A stretch of 28,800 nucleotides of DNA, taken from the NCBI GenBank assembly GCA_015490215.1, contig WFYH01000252.1:1-28800 (forward strand). The letters are read 5' to 3'. Below, piece after piece: positions 22,679-28,800 of the stretch; position 1 is the first letter of the stretch; every line of letters starts with the position of its first letter. The stretch comes from Aquificaceae bacterium (lineage in GTDB: Bacteria; Aquificota; Aquificia; Aquificales; Aquificaceae). The translations under genes were made by a program, and so were the position numbers. The notes beneath the pieces were generated by a model. That model searched no databases. It was not told the origin of the DNA and saw only the letters and a list, made by a program, of their open reading frames with translations.

Positions 22679-23948
22679 TTACGCTCTCCGTGTAGCAGTT
22701 AGCGTAGCAGTCGGACTTAGAGGTGTAAGTTTGGTTTGTAAGGGAGCATTTAACACCTACACATTGCCCTGATGAAGCATCGTATGTTGCCCCGTCAGGG
22801 CAAAAGATTAGCTCCCCAACTTTCGGGCGATTAACATACTGGTAAAGATCAATCTTGTTTTCGTTAGGAATAAGAGCAATTATACTCTGAAAGTCGTCAT
22901 ACCATTGAGTAGATCCTCCCCAAACGGTTCCTTTTGCTAACTCTATTGTAAGGGTTATATGGTTCGGATAATCCCACCCACTTGGGTATAACTCTATTGT
23001 AAGAGTTTTTTCGGCACCATATATATTTTTTATCCATATCTGTGGTGTTTCTGGGCAGTCGTCTCTCGGGTCATCAGGCAGATATGGGTATTCCCAAAGT
23101 CCTGTGGTTTTAAATTCAACTCCTTGAAATGTTATTGTGCCCACTTTAGTTCTGGGTTTGCACCAACCCCAACATGAACGACGTATCGAGTCTTGGCTGT
23201 AGAAAATTATTTCATTTTTAGTAACCTCAAGTGCGCTAATTTTATAATTTCCACATACTCCATTTGGGTTACCAAACCCACCTGTTATGGAGATTTCAGG
23301 ATCCTCAACGTTCATACATTGTCCAAAACTCACCTGTAAATCCTTAGTGCACGTCCTAATGCTCTCCGTATTTACTACATGACACACATACTCTTTCTCC
23401 TTTACCGCAGGTTCTATCTGGTTATAGACATAGCAAAGATACCTGCTTTCCCCGGCTGTATTTTGTCCCTGAGAGTCCACATAGCACATATACTCTGCAT
23501 AGCTCTGCTGGATGGTCTGGGATACACACTCCATAACGGTCTGGCATTCCCCGTAGTAGCTCTCCCCCACATACCTCTCGCATTTACCATTTGGAGACAC
23601 CCTATCGCATTGATAGAGTTTCGTGGCTTCTTGGTAGAAGAGCGTAGATTTAACATCCGAAGTGCTCCATATCGTGGATAATGCCCTGCCGAGCGCCGAA
23701 TTCGGGTCGTTAGCCTGATTTAAGTATTCCTGTCTTGCCGTAGCTTCCTGAGAGAAGTTCTTATAGTCCTGCCCCTGATATGAACAATCCGCTCCTCCCT
23801 TAATACACAGTATATTCTCAGCTGTATTTTTAGCGTCCGTGCTCAGAGTATTAGCCTGATTAGCATAGTTCAGAGCGTCGCTTTTTGTCTGGTTTAAGTC
23901 CACACCGAACGCTAAGCCAAGGAGTAAAAAGAGCCAAGCCCATCTCAT
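22659..23948 (-). CDS. TraN-like Cys-rich secreted protein with AT-rich beta insert
   Basis: 429 residues with signal peptide (about 1-15, FLLLGLAFG). The N-terminal third has helical repeats (about 15-100) and a Cys-rich unit (CQTVMECVSQ, YMCYVD, YLCYVY, EYVCHVV, SIRTCTKDL), a pattern shared with the TraN neighbour. The region about residues 225-370 is beta-rich, Cys-poor and encoded by visibly more A/T-rich DNA. It has two TLTIEL strands (see repeat). The C-terminus is again Cys-rich with the TraN-style FCPDGATYDASSGQCVG. It starts with an ATGA overlap of traH. Two TraN-type proteins in one operon may form a pair, one for export and one for receptor recognition (inference). No exact match known to me. 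Confidence 0.78.
   Translation of the reverse strand: MRWAWLFLLLGLAFGVDLNQTKSDALNYANQANTLSTDAKNTAENILCIKGGADCSYQGQDYKNFSQEATARQEYLNQANDPNSALGRALSTIWSTSDVKSTLFYQEATKLYQCDRVSPNGKCERYVGESYYGECQTVMECVSQTIQQSYAEYMCYVDSQGQNTAGESRYLCYVYNQIEPAVKEKEYVCHVVNTESIRTCTKDLQVSFGQCMNVEDPEISITGGFGNPNGVCGNYKISALEVTKNEIIFYSQDSIRRSCWGWCKPRTKVGTITFQGVEFKTTGLWEYPYLPDDPRDDCPETPQIWIKNIYGAEKTLTIELYPSGWDYPNHITLTIELAKGTVWGGSTQWYDDFQSIIALIPNENKIDLYQYVNRPKVGELIFCPDGATYDASSGQCVGVKCSLTNQTYTSKSDCYANCYTESVNDCTVQ
22938..23007 (-). repeat. Pair of 19-bp near-identical direct repeats in the TraN-like gene
   Basis: TAACTCTATTGTAAGGGTT at 22938-22956 and TAACTCTATTGTAAGAGTT at 22989-23007 differ at one base (51-base period). They encode the TLTIEL strand twice within the A/T-rich beta insert. 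Likely a small internal duplication. Confidence 0.8.
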
Positions 23949-25300
23949 TCCGTCAGGCTCACCCCGAGGATGTTATTGGCAAGTTTAGAGGCGTCTTTCT
24001 CAAGCCTAACAGCCTGCTCTATCATCGCCATCTGGGTTGCGAGTTCGTTTCTGAGAGCCTGCATTTCCCCATAGTAGAAACCCATGAACTCATTACGTTT
24101 TTCCCGTATATCCCGTGCCCACTTAATAAGGTCATCTACCGATAGAGGGAACTCTTCACCCGCACCTGTTATCCTTGCCGAGTCAAGGAGTTTGTCTATT
24201 GCTATCTGACTTGCAGATGCTATGTCGTTCAGGGCTATAGACAGCACACTCAGGGCATAGAGCCTCGCTATAGGCTGGAGAAGCTCCTCATACTGAGGTC
24301 TGGAAGCTATTATGAGTATTAAGTTCCTGAAAGGAGCCATGACGGGGGAGTAAAGGAGCTTCTTATCGTCTATGGTTACAGAGTTCGTCCTTATGTGGTT
24401 TACAAGAGTCCTGAGCTGTTCGTAATAATAGCCGTATAGCCCCTGTGAAGCGGTAGGTTCAGAAGCGAAAGACCACGTGATATTAGTCCCCACACCTATG
24501 GGAACTCTTATTTCCTTGCCCGGACTCCAGCCCTTCAGTATCTCTTCTGCGGTCAGGAGAGCCGGCTTGAATTCGGGATTGAAATCACACTGACCCGAAG
24601 CGTCCATCCTTGCGTTCAGATGAACAACCGGGAAGAAGTTGTAGGCTACTACCTGAGCTACGTTAGACGAGAACCCGAGAGACGTTAGCCGGCTTTCAAG
24701 GGCTTGATTGAAGTTACCATCCGCTATGCTGTAAACACAGCTCTTTATCTTGTTCAGCGTGTCCCTATTTGACTTCTCCGCGCTACTGCTTGTAGATACC
24801 GTTAGCCTTCCCGTTTTAACATACTCCCTGAATTTCTGTCCTGCGGTTTGTCCTATTACCATGCCTATCTCACACGGCTTCATCTGGAGCATACGCACCC
24901 ATTCCTCTATCTGCTGAAGCCACTTCATAACTTCAGCGATCGTGGGAGACGTGGAAGCCAATCCGAGGAGCATTCCATACAGCCCTACGGTAGTGAAGTT
25001 GGAGATGATAGTGTCAAAGTTCTCCGCCAGATAGCCGATAGCCCCTGCCGAGAAATCTATCCCTGAGCAATCCGCCTTGAACCTGGGGGGTGTGTAGGTA
25101 AGCAGGGATATGTTTTTGTTCGGTATGCTTAGCCTCAAACTCGGTCCGGCATAAACCTGATAATCCCCAGCTCTATAACTGGATGGAGGAGTGTAGTTAT
25201 AACTTGCCCCGAGTTCGTCCAAAAACTGCTTCAGGTCTCCAGCCTGAGCAACCACTGAACAAGCCATTATAACGGCGGTTAGTCTCTTTACCATACCCAT
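23945..25300 (-). CDS. traH: TraH, F-type pilus assembly/mating-aggregate protein
   Basis: 451 residues, close to F TraH (458). Signal peptide about 3-20 (RLTAVIMACSVVAQA). Recognisable TraH parts: DLKQFLDELGASYNYTPP at the mature start, GPSLRLSIPN, then FKADCSGIDFSAGAIGY (F: INAGCGGIDAYLGSF), a helical block containing KPCEIGMVIG, and long coiled helices at the C-terminus (EKRNEFMGFYYGEMQALRNELA). F TraH is a periplasmic/outer-membrane part working with TraF, W, U and TrbI. Start at ATG 25300; a second ATG at 25294 is possible. The ribosome site is poor and the leader very short, see promoter. First gene of a block with two TraN-type genes and traF. Confidence 0.93.
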   Translation of the reverse strand: MGMVKRLTAVIMACSVVAQAGDLKQFLDELGASYNYTPPSSYRAGDYQVYAGPSLRLSIPNKNISLLTYTPPRFKADCSGIDFSAGAIGYLAENFDTIISNFTTVGLYGMLLGLASTSPTIAEVMKWLQQIEEWVRMLQMKPCEIGMVIGQTAGQKFREYVKTGRLTVSTSSSAEKSNRDTLNKIKSCVYSIADGNFNQALESRLTSLGFSSNVAQVVAYNFFPVVHLNARMDASGQCDFNPEFKPALLTAEEILKGWSPGKEIRVPIGVGTNITWSFASEPTASQGLYGYYYEQLRTLVNHIRTNSVTIDDKKLLYSPVMAPFRNLILIIASRPQYEELLQPIARLYALSVLSIALNDIASASQIAIDKLLDSARITGAGEEFPLSVDDLIKWARDIREKRNEFMGFYYGEMQALRNELATQMAMIEQAVRLEKDASKLANNILGVSLTE

Positions 25301-25311
25301 AGCACTTATTT

Positions 25312-25340
25312 ATTTTATTCCCCCTATTTAAATATGTCAT
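25312..25340 (-). promoter_or_regulatory. Near-consensus promoter of traH
   Basis: Minus strand: ATGACA (-35, 25340-25335), exactly 17 bases, TAAAAT (-10, 25317-25312). Five of six bases match at both boxes. The traH ATG is 11 bases after the -10 box, so the mRNA would have a leader of only about 4 bases. This matches the short leaders at the palindromic sites. Confidence 0.65.
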
Positions 25341-25378
25341 CCTTCCTTTAACCTTGATATGCAAGGATTTAATCAGAC

Positions 25379-25407
25379 TTGAAGAAAACAAAAATGCAGG
25401 TTAGATT
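25379..25407 (+). promoter_or_regulatory. Possible promoter of the 25445 module
   Basis: TTGAAG (25379-25384), 17-base spacer, TAGATT (25402-25407). Matches are 4 of 6 at each box. It drives away from traH, whose -35 lies about 40 bases to the left. A weak call. Confidence 0.3.
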
Positions 25408-25430
25408 ATTAGTATCTAAAATCCTTAGCA

Positions 25431-25444
25431 GGAGGTGAGTGGTC
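25431..25444 (+). promoter_or_regulatory. Shared leader/ribosome site, copy 3
   Basis: GGAGGTGAGTGGTC directly abuts the ATG at 25445. An in-frame GTG inside the leader is not the likely start, since the ATG lines up with the other copies. Confidence 0.7.
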
Positions 25445-25729
25445 ATGCTATCCCCAGAGGCAAGGAGACAGGTTCAGTCTGCCTACTTGACCGTCCTTGA
25501 GTCGTTCCTGAAAAGCTATCCCTTCTCTTCTAAGGGCGGAACCCTTTATGAACTGCATGAGGGTTCTGTCTATATCTGGATGGAAGTGGAAGAGGAAGGG
25601 ATAGTGGGTGGTTACGAGGTAAAGCTCGGAAGCCACAGCATAACGGGAACCTTCGCATGGGAAGAGGGATACCAGTCCCTCTTGGATCTGCTGAGGTTCC
25701 TCAAGTCCCTTATTAACGAGTGGTCATAA
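25445..25729 (+). CDS. Unknown 94-residue protein, single-gene module 1
   Basis: An N-terminal helix (LSPEARRQVQSAYLTVLESFLKSYPF), beta strands (GTLYELHEGSVYIWMEVEEEG, GGYEVKLGSHSITGTFAW) and a C-terminal helix (QSLLDLLRFLKSLINEW). The helix-strand-strand-helix layout and the FLKS near the end resemble the next module, suggesting distant paralogues. No signal peptide, no motif recognised. Has the shared leader and a strong hairpin 6 bases after the stop. Confidence 0.72.
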   Translation: MLSPEARRQVQSAYLTVLESFLKSYPFSSKGGTLYELHEGSVYIWMEVEEEGIVGGYEVKLGSHSITGTFAWEEGYQSLLDLLRFLKSLINEWS

Positions 25730-25735
25730 CACAGC

Positions 25736-25754
25736 GGGAGGCGGTCCGCCTCCC
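25736..25754 (+). terminator. Perfect GC-rich hairpin after module 1
   Basis: GGGAGGCGG-T-CCGCCTCCC: nine-base complementary arms around one base, folding as a tight hairpin 6 bases after the stop; followed by TCTCCCATTTAAGG. T-poor tail, so a factor-dependent or hairpin-dominated terminator is likely. Confidence 0.6.
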
Positions 25755-25787
25755 TCTCCCATTTAAGGGAAGTTAAAAACAGAGGAC

Positions 25788-25801
25788 GCCCTCCCGAGGG
25801 C
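25788..25801. repeat. Small GC inverted repeat between modules 1 and 2
   Basis: GCCCTC-CC-GAGGGC, six perfect pairs with a 2-base loop; no T run follows. It lies 42 bases upstream of the module 2 start codon. Might be an operator or mRNA structure; function unknown. Confidence 0.4.
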
Positions 25802-25829
25802 ATAGTGAGAAGTAGTTAATATCTCAGTA

Positions 25830-25843
25830 GGAGGTGAGTGGTC
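25830..25843 (+). promoter_or_regulatory. Shared leader/ribosome site, copy 4
   Basis: GGAGGTGAGTGGTC abuts the ATG at 25844, identical to copy 3 over all 14 bases and into the first codons (ATGCTA). Confidence 0.7.
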
Positions 25844-26050
25844 ATGCTAAGAGAGAAACTCTATCAGGAGACGCTGAGGGACGCCAAGAGGCTCGTAGAG
25901 ACCTTCGAGCGTCATTACCCAGAGACAGGGCTTGAGTTCATGTTCTCAGGCTTAATGCTCCTCGTCTTTAAGGGTAATGACCTCATTTTCACTTGGCATC
26001 CCTCGGAGGGACTCTGCACCCTTGTAGAGTTCCTCAAGTCTCAGAAGTAG
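25844..26050 (+). CDS. Unknown 68-residue protein, single-gene module 2
   Basis: Short, cytoplasmic-looking: a charged N-terminal helix (REKLYQETLRDAKRLVETFERHYPE), two short strands (LEFMFSGLMLLVFKGNDLIFTW) and a C-terminal helix ending VEFLKSQK. The layout echoes the preceding module (helix-YP-strands-FLKS). No known motif. Shared leader upstream and hairpin 12 bases after the stop. Confidence 0.68.
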   Translation: MLREKLYQETLRDAKRLVETFERHYPETGLEFMFSGLMLLVFKGNDLIFTWHPSEGLCTLVEFLKSQK

Positions 26051-26062
26051 TCATGTATATGA

Positions 26063-26079
26063 GGGGGCGCTCCGCTCCC
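26063..26079 (+). terminator. GC-rich hairpin after module 2
   Basis: GGGGGCG-CTC-CGCTCCC, seven pairs including one G-T. Followed by TTCTCCCATTTATA, nearly the tail seen after module 1 (TCTCCCATTTAA). Confidence 0.55.
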
Positions 26080-26108
26080 TTCTCCCATTTATACTCAGTA
26101 AAACCTTT

Positions 26109-26122
26109 GGAGGTGAGTGGTC
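26109..26122 (+). promoter_or_regulatory. Shared leader/ribosome site, copy 5
   Basis: GGAGGTGAGTGGTC abuts the ATG at 26123. Same 14 bases as copies 3 and 4. Confidence 0.7.
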
Positions 26123-26332
26123 ATGAAAGTAGAACCCCTCAACGAAGACTTTTGCTACTGCGGGACTAACATAACCCTCGGAGGTTACAGGTGGGCTTAT
26201 GATGGGGATATTCCTATTCCTGTGTGTAGTGCTTGCTACTGGGAACTCCCCATGTGCGACGCTTGTGGCAGGGTCGTTTTGGAGACCTACGAAGCTGAAG
26301 GCGGCTCTCAGCTGTGTGTCATGTGTCTTTAG
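26123..26332 (+). CDS. Small Cys-pair (zinc-ribbon-like) protein, module 3
   Basis: 69 residues with four Cys pairs: CYC (11-13), CSAC (35-38), CDAC (45-48) and CVMC (65-68). CxxC spacing in the last three suggests one or two zinc sites (treble-clef or rubredoxin-like knuckles). No signal peptide, so cytosolic zinc binding is more likely than disulfides. Candidate roles are DNA/RNA binding or protein interaction (inference). Shared leader upstream; the stop overlaps the first base of a hairpin. Confidence 0.72.
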   Translation: MKVEPLNEDFCYCGTNITLGGYRWAYDGDIPIPVCSACYWELPMCDACGRVVLETYEAEGGSQLCVMCL

Positions 26333-26631
26333 GGGCTTGCGCCCCCTTTCTCACCCTTATGTGAACTGCCGTTAGTATCATTTCTTGGCTTTCTACTAAC
26401 TTCCCAAGCCCTGATGATATTTCCCTCTTGCAGTATTACGGCTTTGACGTCCGAAGGCGCCACATAGAAAGATTTATAGACGTCTTCATCCTTGAGGTAT
26501 ATAGGCAAGAGAATAAGGAAGTCTACAGGACTTTCCGAGAGTATCTCTTCTATTTTGGGTATATCCCTTTCGTCTTCAAGCTCCCCCACTTCCCATATTC
26601 GCCTGTTCCTAAGTTGAAGTTTAACTTTCAT
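26329..26631 (-). CDS. Unknown 100-residue protein downstream of topoisomerase
   Basis: ATG at 26631 overlaps the topoisomerase end by 11 bases, so the two genes form an operon. Beta-rich front (MKVKLQLRNRRIWEVG), an acidic helix (DERDIPKIEEILSES), LILLPIYLKDEDVYKSFYV and SDVKAVILQEGNIIRAW, then a polar, basic tail (RKPRNDTNGSSHKGEKG). Cytosolic. No family recognised. The tail lies over the hairpin region and may be unstructured. Confidence 0.68.
   Translation of the reverse strand: MKVKLQLRNRRIWEVGELEDERDIPKIEEILSESPVDFLILLPIYLKDEDVYKSFYVAPSDVKAVILQEGNIIRAWEVSRKPRNDTNGSSHKGEKGGASP
26332..26345 (+). terminator. Hairpin between module 3 and the convergent gene
   Basis: GGGGC-ttgc-GCCCC followed by CTTTCTCACCC on the plus strand. 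It lies at the stop of module 3 and inside the last codons of the convergent 100-residue gene, so it could serve rightward transcripts. Short stem; a modest call. Confidence 0.45.
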
Positions 26632-28800
26632 GCCCCACTCCGAAGTCTAACTTAACTCTACCTTCATCCATTTTCATGTAAGCGGAGTATTCCTTCCCGT
26701 TTTTAGACTTCAGTCCCTTAACAAAAACACGCTCCCCTTGGAGGAGCTTGAGGGCGGTTTTCTTGCCTATCCTCTTCCCATACATCGTGTTCCACACAAC
26801 CGCCCCGCATTTATCACACTTCCAGCCCTTGGAGAAGGGAAGTATCTTTCCCCCGCACTTGCACCTGCCGAGACCTTCCTCAAGTGTCTCCTTCTTCCTC
26901 TCAAGAGCCTTGTCTATGAACGCCTTGATCTCTTCAAATCCCGTCCCGTCAACCTTAAGACCCGTTTCTCTGGCAAGGCTCTTTGCGAGTTTGAGCATCT
27001 TAGGAGAAGCCTGTCTCTGAGAGGTTATCTCTACAGATTTGAGGTTCTCTATCTCCTTCCTGACGAACTCCTTTATGTTCCCGAGGAAGCTCTCATAACC
27101 TCTATGCCCTTTCTTTCCCGTGTATATGCTCTCCAGCTCATTCTCCCACTCTCCCGTCATTTCAGGAGAGGATACCTGGGAGTCAGATAGCTTGCTTATC
27201 AGCTCTCTACCCTTGGGAGTGGACACAAGGGCTTTCCCTTTCCTGACCACGTAGGACCTGTCCAGTAGCGTAGCTATCACATAAGCTCTTGTAGCCGGTG
27301 TCCCGAGGTTGAGCTTTTCCATCTTCTTGAGCAAAGCTCCCTCCGTGTATCTCGGTGGTGGTTTCGTCTCTCTCCTCTCCGAGAAGGCTTTTACCTTCCT
27401 AACACTATCTCCTTCTTTAAGCTCGGGGAGTTTGCTCTCTTTAAGGTCCTCTCTGTATAGCTCCTTCCAGCCGAGCTGTATGTCTCTCCTTCCCTTGGTC
27501 AGGAACCTGTAATCGCCCACACGGGTGGTAATGGTCGTGGTTTCATACTCATAGTCGGGCATGAAAGCCCCGAGGAACCTTCTCAAAACAAGGTCGTATA
27601 TCTTCCTTTCGTCCTCTTTTGCCTCTTTCGGCAGAGGGGCGAGAGGTATGAGGGCATGGTGGTCCGTGAGCTTGCTGTCGTTGAAAACTCTCTTTCCCGC
27701 CTTTTCTACCGCAGGTATGAGGTTCTTCCTGCCGAGCTTTAAAAGAACCTTCTTGACAAGTTCCTTAGAGCTTTCCGCAAGATACTGTGCGTCAGTCCTC
27801 GGATACGAAAGACACTTGTGGACCTCATAGAGCCTCTGAGCCACGTCAAGCGTTTTCTTTGCAGAGAAACCGTAGAGCTTATTAGCCTCCCTCTGGAGGG
27901 AAGTGAGCGAGTGAAGTAGTGGTGGCTTTTCCCTCTTTCTTTTCCTTTCTACCTTCTCTACAACCCCTTTACTCTCCTTCTCAAGGGCTTTAAGAACTCT
28001 GTCAGCCTCCTCTTTAGATAGCCTGTAGCCCCTGTCTTCCTCCTGTGTCCCTTCGTCTTCCTCAGAGCCAGATACAGCTGAGCTGTCGTTATCTCCCACG
28101 GAACCCTGCGGAATGAAAATCCCCTCATAGGTAGAACCCTCCTTCTCAAATAGAGCCTTCACGATCCAGTAAGGCTCTGGCTTGAACCTCTCTATCTCAA
28201 GGTCCCTCTCCACCACGAGCCTCAAGGTTGGTGTCTGGACCCTCCCCACACTCCACACACTCCTGTCCGAGGACTTGAGCGTTATTAACCTCGTAAGGTT
28301 TATCCCCACTATCCAGTCGGCATGCTGTCTCCCGAGGGCACTCCAATAGAGAGAGTCAAAATCCTTAGCAGGCTTGAGGTTCTTCAATTCCCTCTTTACT
28401 ACTTCCGAAGTGAGAGCCTCAGAGGTCCATAAACGGTATGTCTTATCCCAGTCCTTCCAGCCCGCCTGGTAAAGAATGAGCCTCGCTATCAGCTCCCCTT
28501 CACGACCGGCGTCCGTTGCTATGACAACGCCGTCCGCCTTCTTCAGTAGCTCCTTTATGACCTTAAACTGCTTCCCTGCCCCCTTGGTAAGCCTGTATTT
28601 GAACTTTTCAGGGAAGATGGGGAGTGTATCAAGGCTCCACTTCTTGGGCGCCACTTCATCGTCTATCTCAAAGAGATGACCGAACGCCCATGTGATAGCG
28701 TAATCCCCAGCCTGTATGTATCCGTCCTTCTTTTGAGCCTTGCCGAGGGCTTTGGCTATGTCCTGAGCCACGCTCGGCTTTTCACAGAGTATTACCTTCA
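26621..28800 (-). CDS. topB: DNA topoisomerase III (type IA), start codon cut by one base at the window edge
   Basis: The first codon's last two bases (TG) are the final bases of the window, followed by KVILCEKPSVAQDIAKALG, the classic TopB N-terminus, so about 726 residues in all. Toprim motif: VVIATDAGREGELIARL. Conserved RVQTPTLRLVVERDLEI. Catalytic Tyr lies in CLSYPRTDAQYLAES, the type IA LSYPRTD motif. GALLKKMEKLNLGTPATRAYVI is the DNA-gate region. C-terminus has a Cys4 zinc ribbon (CKCGGKI ... KCDKCGAV) and a Topo-C-like KNGKEYSAYMKMD. It removes single-strand crossings, e.g. during plasmid decatenation or conjugative processing; TopB homologues are common on conjugative plasmids (IncP traE type). 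The acidic insert near 250 (GSEEDEGTQEEDRGYR) is unusual. It is followed by an overlapping 100-residue gene. Confidence 0.96.
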   Translation of the reverse strand, partial: KVILCEKPSVAQDIAKALGKAQKKDGYIQAGDYAITWAFGHLFEIDDEVAPKKWSLDTLPIFPEKFKYRLTKGAGKQFKVIKELLKKADGVVIATDAGREGELIARLILYQAGWKDWDKTYRLWTSEALTSEVVKRELKNLKPAKDFDSLYWSALGRQHADWIVGINLTRLITLKSSDRSVWSVGRVQTPTLRLVVERDLEIERFKPEPYWIVKALFEKEGSTYEGIFIPQGSVGDNDSSAVSGSEEDEGTQEEDRGYRLSKEEADRVLKALEKESKGVVEKVERKRKREKPPLLHSLTSLQREANKLYGFSAKKTLDVAQRLYEVHKCLSYPRTDAQYLAESSKELVKKVLLKLGRKNLIPAVEKAGKRVFNDSKLTDHHALIPLAPLPKEAKEDERKIYDLVLRRFLGAFMPDYEYETTTITTRVGDYRFLTKGRRDIQLGWKELYREDLKESKLPELKEGDSVRKVKAFSERRETKPPPRYTEGALLKKMEKLNLGTPATRAYVIATLLDRSYVVRKGKALVSTPKGRELISKLSDSQVSSPEMTGEWENELESIYTGKKGHRGYESFLGNIKEFVRKEIENLKSVEITSQRQASPKMLKLAKSLARETGLKVDGTGFEEIKAFIDKALERKKETLEEGLGRCKCGGKILPFSKGWKCDKCGAVVWNTMYGKRIGKKTALKLLQGERVFVKGLKSKNGKEYSAYMKMDEGRVKLDFGVGHES

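Noticed and set aside
25788..25801. Hairpin as a second terminator of module 1
   Set aside because: No T-rich tail and a stronger hairpin already lies at the gene end; kept only as an inverted repeat.
1..28800. tRNA, rRNA, CRISPR arrays, insertion sequences
   Set aside because: No cloverleaf-like tRNA, no rRNA-like stretch, no regularly spaced repeats and no transposase were seen on reading either strand.

Overview
The window carries most of an F-type conjugative type IV secretion system (T4SS) plus accessory genes, so it looks like part of a conjugative plasmid or integrative conjugative element. Clear members of the F family are TraA, L, E, K, B, V, C, W, U, G, H, F and N and TrbI, with a DsbC-like isomerase (the usual TrbB role) and an S26 signal peptidase. 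The proteins are rich in Lys/Glu and poor in flexible linkers, genes overlap heavily, ribosome sites are strong AGGAGG types and base composition is near 50% G+C. This suggests a thermophilic bacterium, perhaps of the Aquificota; that is inference from style, not a database match. No chromosomal housekeeping gene, tRNA, rRNA, IS element or CRISPR array is visible.

Layout. (1) 1-7379, leftward: traE, traK, traB, dsbC-like, traV, an SH3-like coiled-coil protein, traC, trbI, and a gene running off the left edge that resembles an EAL (cyclic-di-GMP phosphodiesterase) domain. (2) 7417-11455, rightward: a small secreted coiled-coil protein, pilin traA, an unknown, traL, traW, an S26 signal peptidase, an unknown, a helix-turn-helix protein and a 456-residue unknown with Cys repeats. 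(3) 15804-11456, leftward: traG and a two-helix membrane protein. (4) 15827-19481, rightward: traU, a 58-residue protein, then five uncharacterised genes. (5) 25300-19483, leftward: traH, a TraN-like Cys-rich protein, a small membrane protein, traN, traF. (6) 25445-26332, rightward: three small single-gene modules, each followed by a GC-rich hairpin. (7) 28800-26329, leftward: topoisomerase III (cut by the right edge by a single base) and a small unknown.

How it works together. TraA is the pilin. TraL and TraC are the VirB3/VirB4-type inner-membrane export parts. TraB, TraK and TraV form the envelope core (VirB10/9/7 roles) with TraE (VirB8 role). TraW, U, H, F and TrbI serve pilus assembly and retraction, TraG and TraN mating-pair stabilisation, and the DsbC-like protein and TraF disulfide folding of Cys-rich TraU/N/H. 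The coupling ATPase TraD, the relaxase and oriT are not in the window.

The most striking regulatory feature is an identical 14-bp perfect palindrome (TATAATTAATTATA) in both divergent promoter gaps (traE/orf92 and traG/traU). Each half is a consensus -10 box, so the two promoters of a pair share one site in opposite orientations. On the rightward side the start codon begins at the last base of the palindrome, about where transcription should start, implying leaderless mRNAs. A second shared signature, GGAGGTGAGTNGTC-ATG, precedes five small accessory genes.
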